From assembly GCA_002298885.1 (NCBI GenBank), contig DBMK01000266.1, forward strand, positions 1-9,107: DNA of 9,107 bases, read 5' to 3'. The stretch is from Anaerolineaceae bacterium UBA700. Its GTDB lineage: Bacteria; Chloroflexota; Anaerolineae; Anaerolineales; Anaerolineaceae. Of the stretch, positions 6,107-9,107 are shown piece after piece; within the stretch, counting starts at the first letter, position 1, and every line of letters begins with the position of its first letter. A model generated the notes under the pieces. The model made no database searches and was not told where the DNA came from. It was given only the letters and a program-made list of their open reading frames with translations. The position numbers and the translations under genes were made by a program.

Positions 6107-9064
6107 ATGGAAAACTTTCTGGAAGTCGCTGGGCGAAAAATAAAAATGAGCTTGTCTAAAATTCAAGGGCATCCCCTGAAGGCGGTTAAAAAAGCTTCAC
6201 ACCACCTATCTTCTATTATTACAGTCCTGACACTCGTGTTGTCTCTGGTATCGATGAACACGGCCGCAGTCTTTGCTGCAACCAATGGAGTCATGATCTC
6301 GGCCACCAACACCCTTCCGCGCGGCGCCGTTTTCCTGGCCGATGCGGTTGGCGGGGCGGCTGGAGGTCACTGGTGGGTAACGGATGCTGTTCTGGGCATC
6401 TGCCGCCTGGATCCCCAGAATGTCGCCGGCCAACCCCCGTTCCACGCGGTAAGCTGCAGCGGCGCGGCGAAATCCGGCGGGAATATCGTCGTTGGACCGG
6501 CGCCGGCCTCTATCGGGGGTGTGGTCTTGCCTGCCGGAGCCAGGTTAGTTTATGTGGCCGACGATGCTTCCAAGAGCGTCAACGTCGTCCGCTTCATCTT
6601 TAACCCGGCCAACGGCGGCCTCAGCAGCCCGTTGGCAATGACGGTCACCAATCCGACCTTCGTCGGCGGCGGGTCGGGCGGCGGCCGCGCCGTGGGCCTT
6701 GGCCTGGCGCCCAATGGCGCCGACCTGTACGTCGGTTATCTCAAATCCGGCGACATCATGAAAGTTACCGGCGCCAATACCACTACCGTTACCAACCCTC
6801 CCATCGCCAAAATCGGCACCACCAGCGACGGAAGAGGCGTCAATTCACTCCTCATGTTTGGCAATGACCTCTATCTCGCCGAGCTGGGCGGCTTCGGCCT
6901 CTCTATGATCGCCGATCCCAGCGGAGTTACCCGGGCTCCCTGTACGGCGGCTGCGCCTTGCAAGGCTGTCACGGTTACCCCAACCCCTAGCTTCTTCCCC
7001 GGCGGGCTGGCGACTGATGGTACGAACATCTTTATCGGCGAGGCCCAGCTCACATCTGTAAACAGCATTCTTGAATACACCCCGGCCACTGGCACAACCG
7101 TTACTTATTCCAACTCGGTGCCAACCTACGTCTCTGGCTTCGATGGAGTGAGTCGCACCACTTATTCCGGCCCGCTCGGCCTGGGCTATAACCCGGCCAC
7201 CGGCGAGCTGTACGTTGGCGATGACCCCACTTTTTCACTGGCAACGCCTCCTCTCCAGCAGGGGCACGTCTGGAGCATCCCGCATCCGGCAGTTGTGGTC
7301 TTGCCGACCATCACCGCCATTGCCCCGGCTTCCGGATCGACCCTGGGCGGTGATGTGGTCACCATCACTGGCACCAACTTCAGCACCACCGCTACCACCA
7401 TCAACTTTGGCGCTAAACCCGGTTTGAATGTGGTCTGCGCCAGCGCCACCAGTTGCACCGCCACCAGCCCGGCTGGTACGGGGGTGGTGGATATCACTGC
7501 TATGGTCGCTGGCCAGGCCAGCGCCACCAGCGCAGCGGACCAGTTCACCTACGTTGCTCCGGCAACAAATGCCATCGCCGTGACCACCGTGGCTCCCAAT
7601 TCCGGTGCCACCATCGGCGGAACGCATGTAACGATTACCGGCCAGAACCTGGCGACCTACGATCCCAATACCGGCGCAGCAACCGTTCTTCCGGCGATCA
7701 ATTTCGGCCCTAACGCTGCTACCAACGTAGCTTGCACCGCAACCGCGGTTCCTATTGTCCTACCGGTCACTTCTACCTGCACGGCTGTCAGCCCCGCAGG
7801 AACGGCGGGTATCGTCGACGTTCAGGCTACCCTCAACGCCCAAACCAGCCCGGCCAATCCCGGAGACCAGTTCACCTATATCACACCGGTGGCTACCCTT
7901 TACTCCTGGGGTGTCACGGCGCCTAAAGGCGGCGCAGTCTGGCTGCCCGGCGCCCTCGGCGGTCACTGGTGGTCGTCCGACCATGCCCAGGGCCTCTGCC
8001 GCCAGGACCTTGTGTCCTCGGCTCCGGCTCCGTTTGCCATCGCCGGCAACACGCTGCACGCCATCAACTTTGCAATCTGCGCTTCCGACCTCGTCGGTTC
8101 AGCCGGGCAGGCCGTGTTTGATCCCAGGCCGGTCGTCAACCTCGCTACGGGTGTTGCCACCACGTTCAATTACGTCTACGTCCCCGACAACGCAGTGAAG
8201 AGCACGGCCGTCTGGCGCCTCACCTTCGACCCGGCGACCGAAACCATGATCGCCGATCCCAACGGCGGCGCTCTGGCCACCGCAATGACCCCGCTGGCCG
8301 ACGTGCGCACCCTCAAGCCGAACGGCATGGCTCTGGGACCGGATGGCAACCTGTACGTCACGGATCTGGTTGAGCCGAACGTGCGCAAGATCACCAACCC
8401 GAACGGTGATCCCCGCACCCAGACTATCTCGATCGTGGCCGTCTCCGGCGACAACCGGGGCGCCAACGGCACCCAGGGCTTCATCGGCAACCGCCTCTAC
8501 GTATCGGGTAACCGGGCGGCTCAATTCTTCGACATCACCCAGTGCCCAATCGTGAATGCAGCCGGGACTACACCCTGCGGTATGGCCTCAGTGCCCGCTC
8601 CGAGCGGTGTGTTCGTGGCCGGCCTGGCAGCCGATGCTGTTCACAATATCCTCTACTTCTCAGACTCGCCTGGCGGGGCCAATGCCAACCTCTTCCGCTA
8701 CGACGCCAGCACGGATGCCTACATTCCGTTCCCGGCCGGCTCTATCGCCCCGGATGCCTTCGGTGTGGTGCACGCTCCCGGCACGTTTGGCCCAACGGCA
8801 GTGATTTACCTGACGGGTGGCCTGCTGCCCGCCCCGAACTCGCCTAACGGCGTTGTCACCTGCGCTCTTACCTGCCAGCGCCCCTGGGACCAGGGCAACC
8901 ATCCCACCACCGGCATTCCCGCTGGGCAGGGTGTTCCGGCCGGCTTCTCCTTCGCCTTTGGCCTGGGGATCGACCCGAACGGCAACCTGGCCATCACCGA
9001 AGATCCTTCGGCGGGCGCCCGCAGCGGACGTGGCACAATGTGGACCGTACCCTACATCCCCTGA
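6107..9064 (+). CDS. Large secreted protein: propeller-like module, two TIG/IPT domains, second propeller-like module
   Basis: A complete 985-residue exported protein. It has a long basic N-region (1-35), a hydrophobic core SIITVLTLVLSLVSM (36-50) and an AVFAA cleavage-like site near 58, so Sec export is likely. Residues 64-395 look like a beta-propeller built of NHL-like strands (LGLAPNGADLYVG, LLMFGNDLYLAE, GLATDGTNIFIGE, LGLGYNPATGELYVGD). Residues 398-483 and 488-592 are two TIG/IPT immunoglobulin-like domains (IAPASGSTLGGDVVTITGTNF; VAPNSGATIGGTHVTITGQNL). Residues 596-985 repeat the propeller module: GGHWWVTDAVLGICRLD (86-102) matches GGHWWSSDHAQGLCRQD (618-634), and both modules end in a similar strand (HVWSIP, TMWTVP). 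All 14 cysteines lie after the signal peptide. There is no C-terminal anchor, LPXTG motif or catalytic motif I recognise. The ATG at 6107 is favoured by AAAAGGAG six nt upstream. It is a likely cell-surface or matrix protein; a binding or adhesion role is an inference only. Confidence 0.88.
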   Translation: MENFLEVAGRKIKMSLSKIQGHPLKAVKKASHHLSSIITVLTLVLSLVSMNTAAVFAATNGVMISATNTLPRGAVFLADAVGGAAGGHWWVTDAVLGICRLDPQNVAGQPPFHAVSCSGAAKSGGNIVVGPAPASIGGVVLPAGARLVYVADDASKSVNVVRFIFNPANGGLSSPLAMTVTNPTFVGGGSGGGRAVGLGLAPNGADLYVGYLKSGDIMKVTGANTTTVTNPPIAKIGTTSDGRGVNSLLMFGNDLYLAELGGFGLSMIADPSGVTRAPCTAAAPCKAVTVTPTPSFFPGGLATDGTNIFIGEAQLTSVNSILEYTPATGTTVTYSNSVPTYVSGFDGVSRTTYSGPLGLGYNPATGELYVGDDPTFSLATPPLQQGHVWSIPHPAVVVLPTITAIAPASGSTLGGDVVTITGTNFSTTATTINFGAKPGLNVVCASATSCTATSPAGTGVVDITAMVAGQASATSAADQFTYVAPATNAIAVTTVAPNSGATIGGTHVTITGQNLATYDPNTGAATVLPAINFGPNAATNVACTATAVPIVLPVTSTCTAVSPAGTAGIVDVQATLNAQTSPANPGDQFTYITPVATLYSWGVTAPKGGAVWLPGALGGHWWSSDHAQGLCRQDLVSSAPAPFAIAGNTLHAINFAICASDLVGSAGQAVFDPRPVVNLATGVATTFNYVYVPDNAVKSTAVWRLTFDPATETMIADPNGGALATAMTPLADVRTLKPNGMALGPDGNLYVTDLVEPNVRKITNPNGDPRTQTISIVAVSGDNRGANGTQGFIGNRLYVSGNRAAQFFDITQCPIVNAAGTTPCGMASVPAPSGVFVAGLAADAVHNILYFSDSPGGANANLFRYDASTDAYIPFPAGSIAPDAFGVVHAPGTFGPTAVIYLTGGLLPAPNSPNGVVTCALTCQRPWDQGNHPTTGIPAGQGVPAGFSFAFGLGIDPNGNLAITEDPSAGARSGRGTMWTVPYIP

Positions 9065-9078
9065 TCTAGACTGATCTA
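9061..9078 (+). repeat. Short direct repeat at the stop codon
   Basis: CTGATCTA occurs at 9061-9068, including the TGA stop, and again at 9071-9078, a 10-bp period. It is short and its significance is unknown; simple slippage duplication would explain it. Confidence 0.4.
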
Positions 9079-9085
9079 AGTGGGG

Positions 9086-9107
9086 TTTGGGCGGGCAACC
9101 GCCCAAA
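9086..9107 (+). terminator. Probable terminator hairpin of the secreted-protein gene, cut by the window end
   Basis: TTTGGGCGG (9086-9094) pairs perfectly with CCGCCCAAA (9099-9107) around a GCAA tetraloop. It begins 21 nt after the stop codon. The window ends exactly at the end of the stem, so the expected T-run cannot be checked. The stem's A-T outer pairs and GC-rich inner pairs fit an intrinsic terminator. Confidence 0.6.

Noticed and set aside
6102..6143. Fourteen-residue leader frame starting at ATG 6102 and overlapping the secreted-protein start
   Set aside because: Its ATG is only 1 nt from the GGAG, too close for normal initiation. The ATG at 6107 has ideal 6-nt spacing.
6146..6148. 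Alternative start of the secreted protein at Met14
   Set aside because: It would give a more usual signal-peptide length, but no Shine-Dalgarno sequence precedes it (GGCGAAAAATAAAA). The 6107 start has a strong one.
8660..9106. Minus-strand open frame of 148 codons running to the window edge
   Set aside because: It lies antisense to the conserved second propeller module and across the terminator hairpin; the composition looks like a shadow frame.

Overview
The window looks like chromosomal DNA of a GC-rich bacterium, most plausibly a Chloroflexota (Anaerolineae-type) organism. That placement is an inference. It rests on the gene mix (LacI-type regulator beside araA, a NarX/DesK-type kinase with two NarL-type regulators, a large secreted TIG/beta-propeller protein) and on a C/G-rich nested inverted repeat of a style I associate with those genomes. 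No rRNA or other marker gene is present to confirm it. I see no tRNA, CRISPR array, transposase or phage gene.

Layout. Positions 1-133 hold a small palindrome, a good sigma70-like promoter and a perfect 16-bp palindromic operator. They precede a LacI-family repressor gene (134-1153, TTG start). A 279-bp gap follows, with a 127-bp set of nested hairpins and a short probable promoter. Next comes a complete L-arabinose isomerase gene, araA (1433-2938), which ends in a strong hairpin with a T-rich tail. Together these form an arabinose-catabolic unit with an auto-regulated local repressor. Other arabinose genes (araB, araD, transporter) are not in the window.

On the minus strand an operon runs 5809 to 2991: a membrane histidine kinase, then two NarL-type response regulators. 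The kinase stop overlaps the first regulator's start (ATGA), and the two regulators lie 12 nt apart. The two regulators are paralogues from a tandem duplication. The proximal copy is canonical; the distal copy has diverged, most clearly in REC helix 4 and in its DNA-recognition helix.

A 297-bp divergent intergenic region (5810-6106) separates this operon from a 985-residue secreted protein on the plus strand (6107-9064). That protein is a mirror-like assembly: beta-propeller-like module, two TIG/IPT domains, then a second copy of the propeller-like module. Each propeller copy starts with a GGHWW motif and ends with a [VM]W-[ST]-[IV]-P strand. The intergenic region carries a clean 18-bp inverted repeat (TTAAGAC-N4-GTCTTAA) of the size expected for a NarL-type regulator dimer. 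It also carries complementary segments that could fold over the ribosome binding site of the secreted-protein gene. The most interesting hypothesis here is that the kinase and its two regulators form a signalling unit controlling the adjacent surface protein. The sequence suggests this but does not prove it.
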